Source: Massospora cicadina (Eukaryota > Entomophthoromycota > Entomophthoromycetes > Entomophthorales > Entomophthoraceae). From it: 64,000 nucleotides of DNA. Made by a program: the position numbers and the translations under genes. This document shows, piece after piece, positions 1 to 10,979 of the stretch. The stretch covers positions 1 through 64,000 of the forward strand of contig JAKSZP010002666.1 of NCBI GenBank assembly GCA_022478985.1. Reading direction: 5' to 3'. Each line of letters begins with the position of its first letter. The first letter of the stretch is position 1. The notes beneath the pieces were generated by a model. That model had not been told where the DNA came from. It did no database searches and saw nothing but the letters and a program-made list of their open reading frames with translations.

Positions 1-190
1 GTTAATTGGAACTGCTTTTATGCGCCACTTTGGGGTTGTTGTTGATATAACCTCAGAGACATTTGAAATTATGGGGCAGCGGATCCCAATCTACTTCACT
101 TCCAGAGGAATGCCAAAGGATTTGGTACACATGAGTCACATTAACATTGCATATGATGATGGAGTGGTTTTGTTCACTATCATCGACTAA
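1..190 (+). pseudogene. A: retropepsin C-terminal fragment
   Basis: The first reading frame begins LIGTAFMRHFGVVVD, which matches the end of gypsy proteases (compare ILIGTEFLQKYGV in copy H at about 63.36 kb). The aspartic protease would process the Gag-Pol polyprotein. The catalytic half lies outside the window, and the frame stops at about 190. Confidence 0.7.
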
Positions 191-234
191 AGAGCAAGAC
201 CTGGTCCCTTCCCCATCAAATTTATGCATATCAA

Positions 235-520
235 GGGCTACCGCTTAGAGCTGCGGGCCCTATATCTATTCCCTCTGGACACCAAGTAATCATAAACAGC
301 AAGTTAGAGATGGAAGTGCCTGCTGGGCTATATGGGGAGGTCATTAGGCCCTATCAGCAATCACAGCTCAACCCCAACGTGGCCACAGGCGTTATACTTC
401 TGGGACTTGAGGAGATCAAGGTCTTGGTAGAAAATCTTCAGGATAAACCAATGCAAATCCGCTGACACCAAATAGTGGCGTATTTACATTTCATCCCAGT
501 TGAAGAGATCCTCCAGGTTC
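235..520 (+). pseudogene. A: dUTPase-like domain between protease and RT
   Basis: Read from position 238, this frame shows the trimeric dUTPase layout. It starts with GLPLRAAGPISIPSGHQ (motif 1 and the following PG strand), then VPAGLYGEV, then GVILLGLEEIKVLVENL (motif 3 position), then a motif 4-like segment ending IVAYLHF. One stop (TGA, likely from CGA) lies in the last segment. Known dUTPases hydrolyse dUTP to dUMP and so limit uracil incorporation into DNA made by reverse transcriptase. The canonical motif 3 Asp is not kept and motif 1 has Pro where Asp is usual, so activity of this copy is unlikely. The same domain sits in the same place in B, C, D, E and I. Assignment is by eye from motif order. 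Confidence 0.75.
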
Positions 521-533
521 ATGAGTTTGGTCA

Positions 534-1452
534 TTGGATGAATTTGGTCTTCCCATCAAAACACAGCCTGGCGCAATGGCAGTTGTACCATGTGAGGATT
601 TAATGGGGTCAACGGAAGACCAGAGAGATCAAGCAGAAGCCCTATTCCAAAAATACAAAGAGATCTTTGCTGTTAATGATTATGATTTAGGGTGCATGTG
701 GGGAGCGATCCATAGAGTGGACACTGGGGATCATCCCCCCATCAGATCTCAGTCAATCCACCAATATAGAACACCAGAAGAAGTTGTCATAAAGATCGAT
801 AAACTGCTAGAGCAAGGAATGCTTGAACCATTGAAGATCCCATGGGATTCCCCTGTCCTAATTGTTAAAAAGAAGGACGGTACCAACCAGGTAGTAATAG
901 ACTACTGCAAGCTCAACAGCATTATGAAAAAAGACTCATACCCCTTGCCACAAATTGATGATGATTTATACCAGCTGGGAGGAGCATGTTACTTCTCTGC
1001 AATGGATTTGATATCTGGCTATTGGCAGATTAAGTTACCTGTGGTGGAACAAGAAAAATGCGCCATTATCAAGTCAAAAGGGCTTTTTTAACCAACACGT
1101 ATGCCATAAGGGCTGTGAAATGCCCTGGATACATTCCAATGGGCGATGGACACTATCCTTGGCAATTTGAAGCTGTCCTGCGTTCTTATATACCTTGATG
1201 ACATCAACGTTTTTTTCCCGCACGTTTTCTGAGCATGTTACCCAATTTTGGAGGAGGTATTTTACTGGTTGGCTGAGGCCAACATCAAAATAAAACCCCA
1301 GAAATGCCACTTTTTCAAGGATCAGAAAGAGTACCTTAGGTTTGTAGTTGATGCAACAGGGCTGAGGACCCAACCAGCTAAGGTGGAAGACAATTGGAAT
1401 ATGACTACACCAAGCATTAAGCAAGATATACAAGTATTTTTAGGGATGGTTG
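534..1452 (+). pseudogene. A: reverse transcriptase, frameshifted
   Basis: The open part (534-1091) holds RT fingers and palm: DSPVLIVKKKDG, VVIDYCKLN (R to C in the usual DYRxLN), DSYPLPQIDD and AMDLISGYWQI. A frameshift near 1080 leads to the YLDDINVF catalytic-loop segment at about 1190-1210. The thumb/connection continues at 1248-1452 (KPQKCHFF, then FLGMVG). The domain makes element cDNA in a cytoplasmic particle. It is cut at 1453 by an inserted LTR-like element exactly where the family continues with YYR. Confidence 0.9.
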
Positions 1453-1453
1453 G

Positions 1454-2878
1454 TGTCATGGAAACGGCAGAAGAAGTTTAAAACAGCCTGCCAGTTGGGA
1501 TGCGTAAGCACCCAAAAAGCAAGCCAGAATGCCAGAGGCATTGCCGACCAGATGACTTAATATGGAACTGGGCATTGGGAAATGACAAATTGTTGGTGCA
1601 GCACAAAGGTGAGAATGATCTCAATGACAAACCACACTGAACCCACTTCTGACCCAGAGGGTTTTGCTGCAGGGGGTGAAATCACTGAGATAGTCTCAAT
1701 GAGATCCTTGGCATATGGGGCCTTTTCAACTGGAGTGGCAAGGAGACAGATTCTCTTTTGCAATTGGTGGATACACGGCCACAAGATCCTCATGTATTGC
1801 TGCCGGAAGTTAGTGATAATAGGGTCGTAGAGCCAAAAATATTGGACTTGCTGAACCCAATCAATGACGGAGGGGGCCATAGTGACCAATAGTACTAGTA
1901 GAGCCCATCTGGTATATGGACTGACAGGCCACCAGGGAAACGCCATCAGGGATGCGGTCAGAAGAAAAATAAAAATTATTTGGGTTTTTTTGGCAAAATT
2001 TTATTTGAAGGAAAAGGAAGAAAATTGACCAACAATTTTCACAGTGCTATGCAACTGGTTAAATAGTGGTCAATTGGGGTAGTGACAAGTCAATATCAGG
2101 TTCCGCAATTTTGACCTAACTGGCAAATTGTTCAGGAATGGGCGGGTTTGTTCCTTGAGAACTGACATCACAAAATTCAGTGGTGGGCCGAGTTGCTGTC
2201 GGTTCAACCTCAAACGTCTGAATTAGGGTTCAGCTACATTTCCAACGGTTGGCACAATGGTGTTTGGCCCAATGAGCGATGGGAATCCCCCAAGTCCACC
2301 CCTCATAGGGGTGGGTCCATTTGGTTGGGAACAGGTTTGGGACGCCCAACCTGCCTGCACTCAGTCGCTGGACCGTTCATTCTGTCAATGGCATCACATT
2401 GGCTGCAATTCCCAAATTACCTATTGGGGGCTTCAAACCCTTATTGGTGGCGCCTGATGCTATAGCCTGATTGTCAAGGATGATCCTCAATGACTTTGGT
2501 AGGAGGGTGCTTTGTTTGATCAGCATTTTGATCAAATTGGAACTGTTGGGCATTCTGGGAAATACCTCAGTCTTCATGCCTTTCTGGCCATTTGAGATTT
2601 GGGCATTGGCCAGATTGCCACTTGAATTAAATCCGGCCAATTTCAATTTGACAATTTCAGTGCAGATTTTGCTAATTCACCATAACAGTTCTGCCAAGTT
2701 GAGTGTGGGTACTGGAGGTGGGATCTGAAGCGGAAGAGCTGTTACCCATTGCTTGTCTACTACGTGAGCGAGATCGCCCTGAGTAATGAGGGGTACCACC
2801 ATCCTCTTTGGTGTCTTTTTACTCGGAAATGGAAAGATGGCCTGATCAACAGCCAGGGGACATTCCCCGGGACTTACA
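1454..2878. mobile_element. Solo-LTR-like insertion in A pol, TG...CA with 5-bp target duplication
   Basis: Sequence foreign to the polymerase interrupts it between FLGMVG and YYCHFIPNF. The insert begins TGTCATGG and ends CTTACA. It is flanked by GTTGG (1449-1453) and ATTGG (2879-2883), a 5-bp duplication with one transition. It holds short inverted repeats, for example CCACCCCT/AGGGGTGG near 2300 and AAAATTG/CAATTTT near 2020. No retrotransposon domain is readable, and the open frames inside (about 2190-2730) match nothing I know. A 1.4-kb solo LTR fits best; a non-autonomous element is possible. Confidence 0.6.
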
Positions 2879-2883
2879 ATTGG

Positions 2884-3564
2884 CTACTATTGCCACTTCA
2901 TACCAAACTTTAGAATATTGGGGGTCTGCTGTTTGAGTTATTAAAAAAGGACGCCACGTTTGAATGGATGGAACACTGTCAACGCTCCTTTGATACACTT
3001 TAAACAGCGTTGACCAATGTGCCAGTGATACATTGCTCAAATTTTGAGAAGAAATTCATTGTACAGATTGCATCTCTTTCCGCTGTGGGGACAGTTCTGT
3101 CCCAAAAAGATGATGAAGGGGAGGAGCACCAAGTGGCGTACTGCAGCCAAAGCCTGAATAGCCATAAACATAATTATACTGTGACCAAGCGGGAGTGCTT
3201 AGCAGTGATTTATGCTTACAAGCAATTCAGAGTATATTTTCATGGTGTAAAATTTAAAGTTGTAACAGATCAAGCATCATTACACTGGTTGCAGATCCTT
3301 AAGGAGCCTGAGGGCTTTCTAGCCCGATGGGCCCTTAAACTACAGGCTTACAACTTTGAGATCCTTCACCAACCAGGAGCAAAACACCAGAATGCAGATT
3401 GCTTGTTGAGGCTACCAACTATTGCAGTTATGGAAGATCTGAGCAGTATTATGTATGACAAGATGCTCAGCGGAAAGTACGATGATGAGCTGCCACAAGT
3501 CATCAAGGCGTTGAATGAAATGAGAGCCAATACTTTCCAACGAAATGGTGAGTTGTACAAGTGA
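2884..3564 (+). pseudogene. A: RT connection and RNase H
   Basis: After the insertion, the family pattern resumes with YYCHFIPNF and LLKKDATFEW, though with frameshifts. The open part 3010-3564 is gypsy RNase H: AVGTVLSQKD, HQVAYCSQSLN, TVTKRECLAVIYAYKQFR, VVTDQASLHWL, and GAKHQNADCLLRL at the end (family pattern HxNADxLSRL). The domain degrades the RNA strand of the RNA-DNA hybrid. The first catalytic Asp, expected in a TDAS-type motif, reads as IASLSA and is lost. Confidence 0.88.
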
Positions 3565-3599
3565 ATTAGAAATTCAACAGTAAACTTTCTGTAACCCTC

Positions 3600-3790
3600 A
3601 GAGCAGCCTAACATTATCATGAGCGCAAATAGGGCAGTTGGGCATGGTGGCATGCGCAAGATGTTAGAATTATTGCGGTCTTGGTATTACTGGGAAAGCA
3701 TGAACTTTGATGTGCTTGATAATATCTCCTCCTGTCACCAATGCCAAGTGGAAAAGACGTCCTGCCAGAAGACCTCATATCAGTTAGTGA
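3600..3790 (+). pseudogene. A: integrase HHCC zinc-binding segment
   Basis: The frame reads GHGGMRKMLELLRSWYYW followed by CHQCQVEK, which is the second half of the gypsy integrase HHCC motif (GHxGxxKT, then CxxC). It leads towards the catalytic core, but the frame runs into foreign sequence after QLVK at about 3790. Confidence 0.85.
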
Positions 3791-4310
3791 AGCCGCACTT
3801 TGCTTGGCATAGTTGGATTTCTCCAACTGCACCATGGACCTTGGGGGAACCATTGGAAGGCACTCCTCTGACCCCAACAAAGTCCTTCAAAGCACCTTCG
3901 CGGGGACCCCCCTTTTATAGGCTTGGCGGGGTCCCCCAAGGTGCAAGAAATTTCTTGGGCGGTGATTGGCTCAAGTTTATAAAATTGTTACCTCATGGGT
4001 ATGTTTGGGCCAATCAGAATTCCTCTTCCTTCACTCCACTGCCCTGATGCGAGTTCCCAAGTCATTATACGCTATTCCTGCATATTTCCTAATTTGGACT
4101 CATGCAGGCTATTCCAAACATATTCCCAAACCCCCCTCAACCCTCAAAAATACTTATATATTAGTAGTTGGAGGTTGAGGGGCATCGTTTTTCCTACGTT
4201 GCGCATACAATAAAAATCATAAAAATCCAATTTTTATTAGCGCTTTATATTTAACTTTATTTTATTAAAACTTTTGTGGAAACCAGCCAGCATGAAGCAT
4301 CAGCGAGCAA
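3790..4310. mobile_element. Hairpin-rich LTR-like insertion in A integrase
   Basis: About 520 bp separate the integrase zinc finger from its core (VIGPLPTG at about 4350). The insert contains a near-perfect pairing between 3838-3851 and 3930-3942, a perfect 10-bp stem CCCCTCAACC (4133-4142) with GGTTGAGGGG (4173-4182), a TATA-like stretch near 4155 and AATAAA at 4210. This looks like a short LTR. QLV-coding sequence occurs at both edges and may be the remains of a target duplication. Ends are accurate to about 20 bases. Confidence 0.5.
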
Positions 4311-5173
4311 CAATTCAGCTGGTAATCCACAGGCATACAGTTTCCCTCAATGTCATTGGCCCTCTGCCAACAGGAGCTAACTGGTCCAAGTACATTTTGG
4401 TGGCAATTGACCACTTAACCCAGTGAGTTGAAGCAAGACCAAAACGAGACTTAGGGGAAGTCACAGTGGCTAAATTTATAATGGAATGTATTATCCAATG
4501 GCATGGCTGCCCTCAGTTCCTCCTTACTGATAATGGAACTAACTTCACTTCCCACGTCCTCCCAAAGCTCAATGAGCTGATGGCCATCTGAGGAGATTTG
4601 ACAACCCCATACCATCCCAAGTCCAACGGAATGGTTGAGAGGGCCAATGGGACTTTAGTGAACATCTTCCATAAATTATTAGCAGACTGACCCTCATATT
4701 GGAGTTCCCTTTTGTCCACCGCCATCTTCGCCTATAATATTAGTTATCATTCCACCACAGGGAAGAGTCCCTTTCAATTACTATACAGCTGACACCCTGC
4801 TCTTCCAGAACTACTATATGTATTTGTAGAAGATACTGGCGAAATGGACCCCCAACATTATTTGATGACCCTAGCTAACACATTAATCAAATTGCACAAT
4901 GAAGAATACTCGTTCAGTTTAGCCAAGAAGATTAAGCCTCAAGCAGCTGATCAGATATGGTGTAGCAGGTTAACCCAGTTTGAAGATGGAGACATGGTTC
5001 TATTCCATGATCAACATGAGTTCAGGCGGAAACACAAATTGGCCATTATCTGGATCGGGCCATTTGAAGTTATTGAGAAGACAGGTATGGATGCATATAC
5101 TATCAAGGACCCTGTTAGTGGTTGGATCATCAACCAAGTGCATGCAAAGTTCCTCCGGGTGTATAAGCAATAG
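4311..5173 (+). pseudogene. A: integrase core and C-terminal domain
   Basis: Readable pieces are VIGPLPTGANWSKYI, VAIDHLTQ, HGCPQFLLTDNGTNF (second catalytic Asp), YHPKSNGMVERANG (catalytic Glu), AYNISYHSTTGKSPF, and a C-terminal region with DGDMVLFHD and IGPFEVIEKTG. The frame 4844-5173 is open and ends VHAKFLRVYKQ. The first catalytic Asp reads as Asn (LNVIGP) and stops interrupt the core. The C-terminal domain has no chromodomain. Confidence 0.9.
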
Positions 5174-5190
5174 AGCCTTATCATCCAGTC

Positions 5191-5203
5191 AAAGGGGGGG
5201 TAA
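5191..5203 (+). promoter_or_regulatory. A: polypurine tract (plus-strand DNA primer)
   Basis: AAAGGGGGGGTAA directly precedes the TG that starts the 3' LTR. In LTR elements this RNase H-resistant purine run primes plus-strand synthesis. The tract lies in the loop of a perfect 14-bp inverted repeat (5177-5190 with 5221-5234). Confidence 0.8.
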
Positions 5204-5608
5204 TGTCACTATTATGATATGACTGGATGATAAGCCCTAAGTCATTATGGCAGAATGGATAGGATCCGCCAAGTTTAATATGAATAATGATTATTTGAGC
5301 GCCTCAAGATGAGGCAATATTGGGTTGTTGGGAAATTGATTCAAATTAGGTGATTATGAAATTAACAGATGAAAAGTTGCCAGAACCAATGAGATATGGC
5401 GAATTAAATTACTAAGCCATGGAAGCGGTATCATCTGAAGTCACTACAATATAGGTGAGATGAGATGATTAAGAGGGGGTTGGTTGTTAATAGTTTAGAG
5501 TAAGTGGAACAGCAAAGATTCATTGTATTTATTATATTAAATAAAAGAGTGTGGCGGGAGCAAGCGCTCCATATTTACCAAGTAGTTTATTCTGTTGTTT
5601 TGAGGACA
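5204..5608 (+). repeat. A: 3' LTR (about 405 bp)
   Basis: Starts TGTCACTATT right after the polypurine tract and ends GGACA. Beyond the end the sequence aligns by eye with element C's reverse transcriptase on the other strand, which places the boundary. AATAAA occurs at about 5540, a likely polyadenylation signal. Its length matches the LTRs of H (415) and I (414). Confidence 0.7.
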
Positions 5609-6234
5609 ACAATAATCATATTGTTGGTCCTATTGCTCAGTGGGCTGAACCCTGGGTAAAAACCCTTATGGCATATCTTAAAGATTCCGCCAATTTTATA
5701 ATGATTGTGGAGGAGAAATTTGAACTTAAAAGTCATACCAAAGCAACATTTATTTGTGGAATTAGTTATCTGTTCTTTTTTCTGAGGCTGTTTAGCTTTT
5801 TATAATCCATCACTATTCTATGACCACCAATTTACTTCTTCATGAGCAATAATGGGAATAACCATGGACTCTGGGAGGGCACAATTAAGCTTACAACCAA
5901 TAATTGTTTTAGCTCAGTTCTCATTTATTGCTCCTCTACCTTCAACTTCCTGTATGGCTTCAAATGTATTGGACTTAAATCTTTTACTTCATGCTTGTAT
6001 CTAACTTTTCATATGACTGTAGTTAACATCTGACATGTAAAAATTTCTTGGTAACCTTCAAGCGGCTGATGCACCTTTTTAAGATTTTGATTTAATTTAA
6101 TTGATATTTGTTCTAAAAGTATTGCACAAATCATGTTATTATTGGGTTGGCCTAGGTTGAGTTGAGTAACAATAAAATGTAAATAGGCAAATTCTTAAAT
6201 TAAGATTAATTGTTTTTTTTTCTAATTTCCTAGT
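5609..6234 (-). pseudogene. D: reverse transcriptase N-terminal part
   Basis: Nucleotide-level similarity to the RT-coding stretch of element C at about 18.05-18.55 kb is clear by eye, for example the shared run around GACCACCA, TATGGACTC and TTGCTCCTCTACCTTC. The reading frame is heavily broken. The rest of RT, RNase H and integrase would lie to the left and are absent. Confidence 0.75.
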
Positions 6235-6470
6235 GTTTATTGACTACAATTTCGCCATCTGTTAGGCTTCCAAAAATTAGCTTGATAGGCCACTGATAAG
6301 CTGGGTCAAGTACCCCTGATAATACTCTTGGTCACTCTGCTGACTTTGTCAATGCTAGTGATTTGTGATAAGCAGTTTATGGTATCTTCAGGGTTATGTT
6401 GGTTGAGATCACTCTTTTTTCCCCTTTTTAAATTTCACCTCTTTTGTAGAATTAAATGGTATTCCATCCG
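6235..6470 (-). pseudogene. D: dUTPase-like domain
   Basis: On the minus strand the pieces read GIPFNSTKEVKF, RVISTNITLKIP and then GVLDPAYQWPIKLIFGSL with DGEIVVNKH. The third piece is a good match to dUTPase motif 3 (GVxDxxYxGxIKVLL) and keeps its Asp and Tyr. Stops and frameshifts lie between the pieces. It sits between protease and RT, as in the other lineage 1 copies. Confidence 0.75.
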
Positions 6471-6605
6471 AGAAAATTACTGAATTAGGGAGCTTTTTTG
6501 TATCTATCTAGAAGAAGGATGATGTAAAGGCAAAGAAGAAACATGGTATTTGCCAGTTAAATATATTCTTTCTTTCTGAATTTTTATCATCCAGCACAAG
6601 GGAAT

Positions 6606-7719
6606 TTCTAAAGTGGCCCACTCACTCAAGGGGTGATGATGAAAGGAATTGACCAACTTGCAATAAATCATATGTTTGCTCAAAGGATGCACCATCATAT
6701 TCAGAGGGGCTTGTTCTTCTGTACATGAAACTTTTTCTCATGGTTACAAGCATATCCAACCATGTTGAAGTCTTAAAATACACATGATGGGAGCTTCTCT
6801 AGAGCACACTAAAACTCTCTCAACCTCTGCTGACAACAGGAAAGTTAAGTCCAGACTTTTTAGAATAAAATTATATTTGGAGTTATTAACACTAAATAAA
6901 AACAACTTTAATAAAGGCAGATTCTGTGAAGTTATTCTATTGATATGAAATGGGAAGAATATAGTGTTTAGGTATTTGGGGTGTTTGAAGTTGGACTTGA
7001 TACCTAATCAATTTCTTCTCATAAGGCGATTATTATATTTGAAGCTTGGTTCCAGGGCTAGCGGAGTCCAATACCTTCTGATTCTCTGGGATCTTCAGAG
7101 CTTCTTGCATAAATTATATTGTGGAGCTTTATCCTGTTTGTGAATATGTGGATGATGGTATGTGTGAAACAATGGCTCTTGGTGTTCATGTGACCCTTGT
7201 AGAGCTTGCAGCTGCATGGTTTCATCAGTCATCTCAGTCATTGGCATTTGCAAAATTAATTTTGTTTCCTGTTTTAGTATTATTTACATTACTTAACTTT
7301 ATATAAATTAGGTAATTCTCATTGGACTGTATTCAATAGCCTTTCCTTAATTGGCGTTTGAACCTAAGGTTATAAATAGGGTTACTCTAAGGTGTCATCA
7401 GTGAAGCGCACATAATCTTTGGTACTAGTATTATACTTGTGCAAGCTCTGACGTCATAATATCTAGCTTGCAAATTGTTGTAGCGGTCAGGGGGTATATA
7501 AAAACCTCCATCATCAGAGTTCTTAGATCAGTTGAATCCTTTAAAAGGGCTTCAGATTTTTATGTAAATCTTTAATGAACTGGTAAATTAAGTTGTGACT
7601 CAATTGTTACTCAAGTCAGATAGATCTTCAGTACTAATGCTAATATCGTTGAGTTAAGATTTTCAGGAAGGGTTACTATAGGTTGAGGAATTAACCCTAC
7701 ATTTGAGAGTTTCTAAACA
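6606..7719 (-). repeat. B: 3' LTR (about 1.11 kb)
   Basis: Aligns along its length with 14402-15199 plus 22671-22995. On the minus strand it starts TGTTTAGAAAC, just after a polypurine tract (CTTGGGGATGGTAA), and ends at about 6606, where the expected CA has mutated. The open frame at 7121-7306 lies inside the LTR and is not a gene. Confidence 0.8.
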
Positions 7720-9000
7720 TTACCATCCCCAAGATTAGATCTAGGGAATGGCTTCAATTGCATTATTGAACTTAGTTGTAGGTGATGTGGGTGGTATCAT
7801 CCTTGATGGAATTTTCAGTTTTTTTATGAGAAAGTAGCAAGTACCATCCAGACAGACTATAGCTTCTCATGTTGTCCTCTGCACATATCATAGAACATCT
7901 ATTTTGTCCAACCTTGAATATGAGCAATTTGGGTCTTTGATCACTCTCTTTAAATGTCTCCTTAAACAACTCCATAATATTGTTTCTGACATTCAACGGA
8001 TTTTGACTAACTCCTCCACTAACTCTTCCTGGTAACTTCCAGGAGGTAAATTTTCCTATCTTCATCTATCACAAGAGCTAACAAGCTTGGTAATGCGGCC
8101 TCTCTTTCATATAGCACTTTGAATGGAACATGGCAATAGTACTATGGTAGCTTAACCAGTAGGTGAACAAAGCTGATGGCAAAAGCTGTCCCATTTGGAT
8201 CCATGGTTGACTGCAATCTTTATAAATGATTTGAGGATTCCATTATCTTTCTACGCTTCTGTTAATAGATGGTGTATTCTTGTTTTGAACTGCTTCTTGA
8301 CTCCTACTAAGTCCATCAGATGTCTCACAACATATAAAATGAAAATTTCGTCCATTGTTGGAAAGGAGTATTTGAGGGCGTCCAAGGTGTGTAATGACTT
8401 AGTATATAGGAACCTTACGCTAACTCATGAGGTAAACGCCTTCATTGTGATTGCTTCTATCCACTTGAAGAAGTGTTCTACTGCTACAAAGATAGACTGG
8501 TCTCCACTTTATGATGTTGAGAATGGTTTAACAATGTAGATGGAAATATAGTGTAAGGGCGCGATTGGAAGGACAGGCTGAAACTCAAACTTTCTTGAGA
8601 GAAGCAAGTATTTGGCGCATTTAGTGTATATCTCTAGAGACCAGTTGATATCTTCCAACATGGCTTCCCAATAAAATCTCTCTTTAAGATGCTGATATGT
8701 CTTCTATAGCCTTCTATGTCCTGATTGACAGTGCTCTTTCAAGACTAGTGTCACTTGTTCTCTCAGATCACATATGGAAAGCCATTTATACTGTACTTGT
8801 TTCTCCATCTTTACATACAAGAATCTCTTCACTCTGGAATAGCTCTTCAGTATCTTCCTAATGCATCATCTTTTTTCTTTCCATTCCTCATCTGGGTTTC
8901 CTATATATCACATATACTACTGCTTTCATGGGCTTGCAAATGGAATTCATGTAGTTGTGACAAGCTATCCACGTTCAAATGCTTCTTTCTTGACTGGTGC
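7720..9000 (-). pseudogene. B: integrase and 3' untranslated part
   Basis: Minus-strand frames give SPFKVLYERGRITKL (the family's GKSPFQLLY segment), LSNNGRNF (second catalytic Asp region, D to N) and the core start around 8500-8560. The zinc-finger part near 8700-9000 is poorly readable. Heavily degenerate and non-functional. Confidence 0.65.
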
Positions 9001-9400
9001 ACGATCTTAAAAGTGTAGTCTTACAATTAAACAGCTGACTTTGATAGTCTTCCATCTGGATCCTTCATGGTTTCAAATAATCTCAGAGAAGCATGATTGG
9101 TAATTATCTTGAAGTATATGCAACAAACTTAAAGTCAGAAGTGGCATACTGCCCTGATCACCTCTAGGAACTTGCGCTCTGTAACCATGTAGTTATGCTA
9201 TGCTCCGGTAAATGTCTTTAAGTAGAACACTTTAGGACGGTATACTCCTTCATCATCCAACTGTGCTAAGATGGCGACCATACCTACATCGCATGCATCA
9301 GAATAAATGTAGAAGGTCTAAACAAATCTTGTTATATCTAGATTGGGGCTTTCATTAGCTTCTGCTTGATCTGAGTGAAGGCATCTTCTTGTTCTTGTTA
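9000..9400 (-). pseudogene. B: RNase H
   Basis: Minus-strand pieces read YSDACDVGMVAILAQLDD (an RNase H first-Asp motif of TDAS type), then NYMVTERKFLEVI and, lower down, HLNVDSLSQL, corresponding to HxNADxLSRL. The frame is broken between them. Confidence 0.75.
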
Positions 9401-10230
9401 TCAACTGAATAGTAATCCTTTAGTGAATAGGTACGTGAATGGCTTGGAGATGTCTGCAAATTTTAAGTTAAAACTGGCAGTAGTAACACACCATTATCCA
9501 AGAACCCTGAAACTTCCTCATGAGCTTGTGGTAACTCATCTTAGACATAGATCCAACCTTTACTTGCTGGGGTTTGATTCCTCTTTAGTTCACTTCATGG
9601 TTAAAGAATATCAACTATCTCTTCATAGATGAGCAGTTGCTTCTCTTAAGCTTAAAGTTCTCTCTTAAAAAATAGTAAAAACCTATTTCAGGTATTCCAG
9701 ATGATCCTTGAATGCCTTGCTGAACACCGTGATATTGTCAAAGTGGATGAGAACACTTGACATCTTCACTCTGAAAATTATATCCAGTTCTGTTGGAATG
9801 CATAGGGGCATTGAACAAGCCCTATGACATATGTGTTTATTCATAAATGTCTTGGCTGTTGATCAGCTCACACTTTTTCTGGTCTTCTGGTGACAGTTCA
9901 TCTGCCAATATCCACATGCCAGGCCCATTTCTGAGAAGCAATACAGTTTTTTAAGTCATTTCAAGGCATCTTTGATGCGCTGTAGAGAATAAGTATAAAT
10001 CTTTATCAGATCATTCAATCTTTGGTAATCCATGACTATGCAGTGAGTCCCATAAATCTTTCTCATTAGCATAAGAGGTGACGCCCAAGGACTCTCAGAG
10101 GGGCGTACCAAGTCTGCATCCATAAGTTGCTGTAGTTACTTTAAAATGATTCTTTTTTTGCTCTTGGAACAGAGGTAAGGCTTTGATTAGAAGGTATAGA
10201 GCTCCCAGTATCTATCATGTGAACTCCTCT
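9400..10230 (-). pseudogene. B: reverse transcriptase
   Basis: On the minus strand I read LMDADLVRPSESPWASPL at about 10.1 kb (usual LLxxGLIxPSxSPWASP), GYWQM near 9.9 kb and VLIHFDNITVFSKAFKDHL near 9.75 kb. The last corresponds to the YLDDI catalytic loop with YLDD changed to HFDN, which removes a catalytic Asp. Confidence 0.78.
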
Positions 10231-10394
10231 TTGAAAAAGTCATAATTGTTAGGTATGCTGCTGAAAACATCTGAATATTGATCTAAGAGTTCATTGAGTT
10301 TACTCTCTTCCTGTGTAGATAACTCTTAAAACCCAATCTATTTGATTTCAATGATGATGTTAACTGACTGAATATCATAGTAAGGTTACATCCT

Positions 10395-10655
10395 CACTTT
10401 TGCAACAAGTTGATCATTATTGAACTTGACAGAGTTTTTTAATGTTTCCATGGAGGACTTTGACTTCTCCCTGGTAGGTAGAATCATAGAATCCAGGCAT
10501 CACTCTGGATTCATGTTCTTTGGCTCCTTTGGGACAGTTGATCTCAAGCATCATCTATTATGGGAAATTGATAATGATGTTGACCAACATGATTTTCTGT
10601 TCTCCAAGCACTAGATCCATCTCTTTGCTGGCGTAAAAAGGCAAACCAACCTATT
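10395..10655 (-). pseudogene. B: dUTPase-like domain
   Basis: One of the clearest copies. The minus-strand reading starts GLPFYASKEMDLVLGEQK, continues through a degenerate motif 2 region, then FYDSTYQGEVKVLHGNI, which matches dUTPase motif 3 (GVIDxxYxGEVKVLL) including Asp and Tyr. Motif 1 carries Pro where dUTPases have Asp (usual GxDLYA). It lies between protease (about 11.05 kb) and RT. Confidence 0.78.
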
Positions 10656-10979
10656 CTTTTACAGTCAGTAGTAGATGCTTTATTCTTTTGGTTTTTAGGG
10701 TATATCTGACTTGGTAAATGGAATGCTCAATTTCAACTAACCATACTCACTTCTTCCTCTCCTTTTCTCCACATCTTGGAGCACAAGTGGCATCTGGTAG
10801 TTGAGAAAGCTGACTAGACTCTATTTAAAATTAAAAATCTCTCCAAACTCAACTAGTAACTGCTTTTTTATGAGAAAAATGCTATTTTCTTACTTAAGCA
10901 TCACAGATGGAGAAGACAAGAAAATGCGTCCAAATTGCAAAGTAATGAAGAATAAGCTCCTAGTGCTTTAATTAACTTA

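Larger units (their letters stand above)
1..5608 (+). mobile_element. Ty3/gypsy element A (lineage 1), 5' end outside window
   Basis: Degenerate plus-strand LTR retrotransposon. Read in order it shows the end of a protease, a dUTPase-like domain, reverse transcriptase, RNase H, integrase, a polypurine tract and a 3' LTR. Gag and the 5' LTR lie left of the window. The frame is broken many times and two LTR-like insertions split it (1454-2878 and about 3790-4310). No chromodomain follows the integrase. The right end abuts the reverse transcriptase of minus-strand element D, so A probably inserted into D, or D was truncated there. Confidence 0.9.

Noticed and set aside
2193..2728. Overlapping open frames within the insertion in A
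   Set aside because: Several frames overlap on both strands, none has a known motif, and they lie wholly inside an LTR-like insertion.
7121..7306. Open frame of 61 codons
   Set aside because: Lies within the 3' LTR of B on the opposite strand to its genes; the corresponding sequence in the other LTR is broken.
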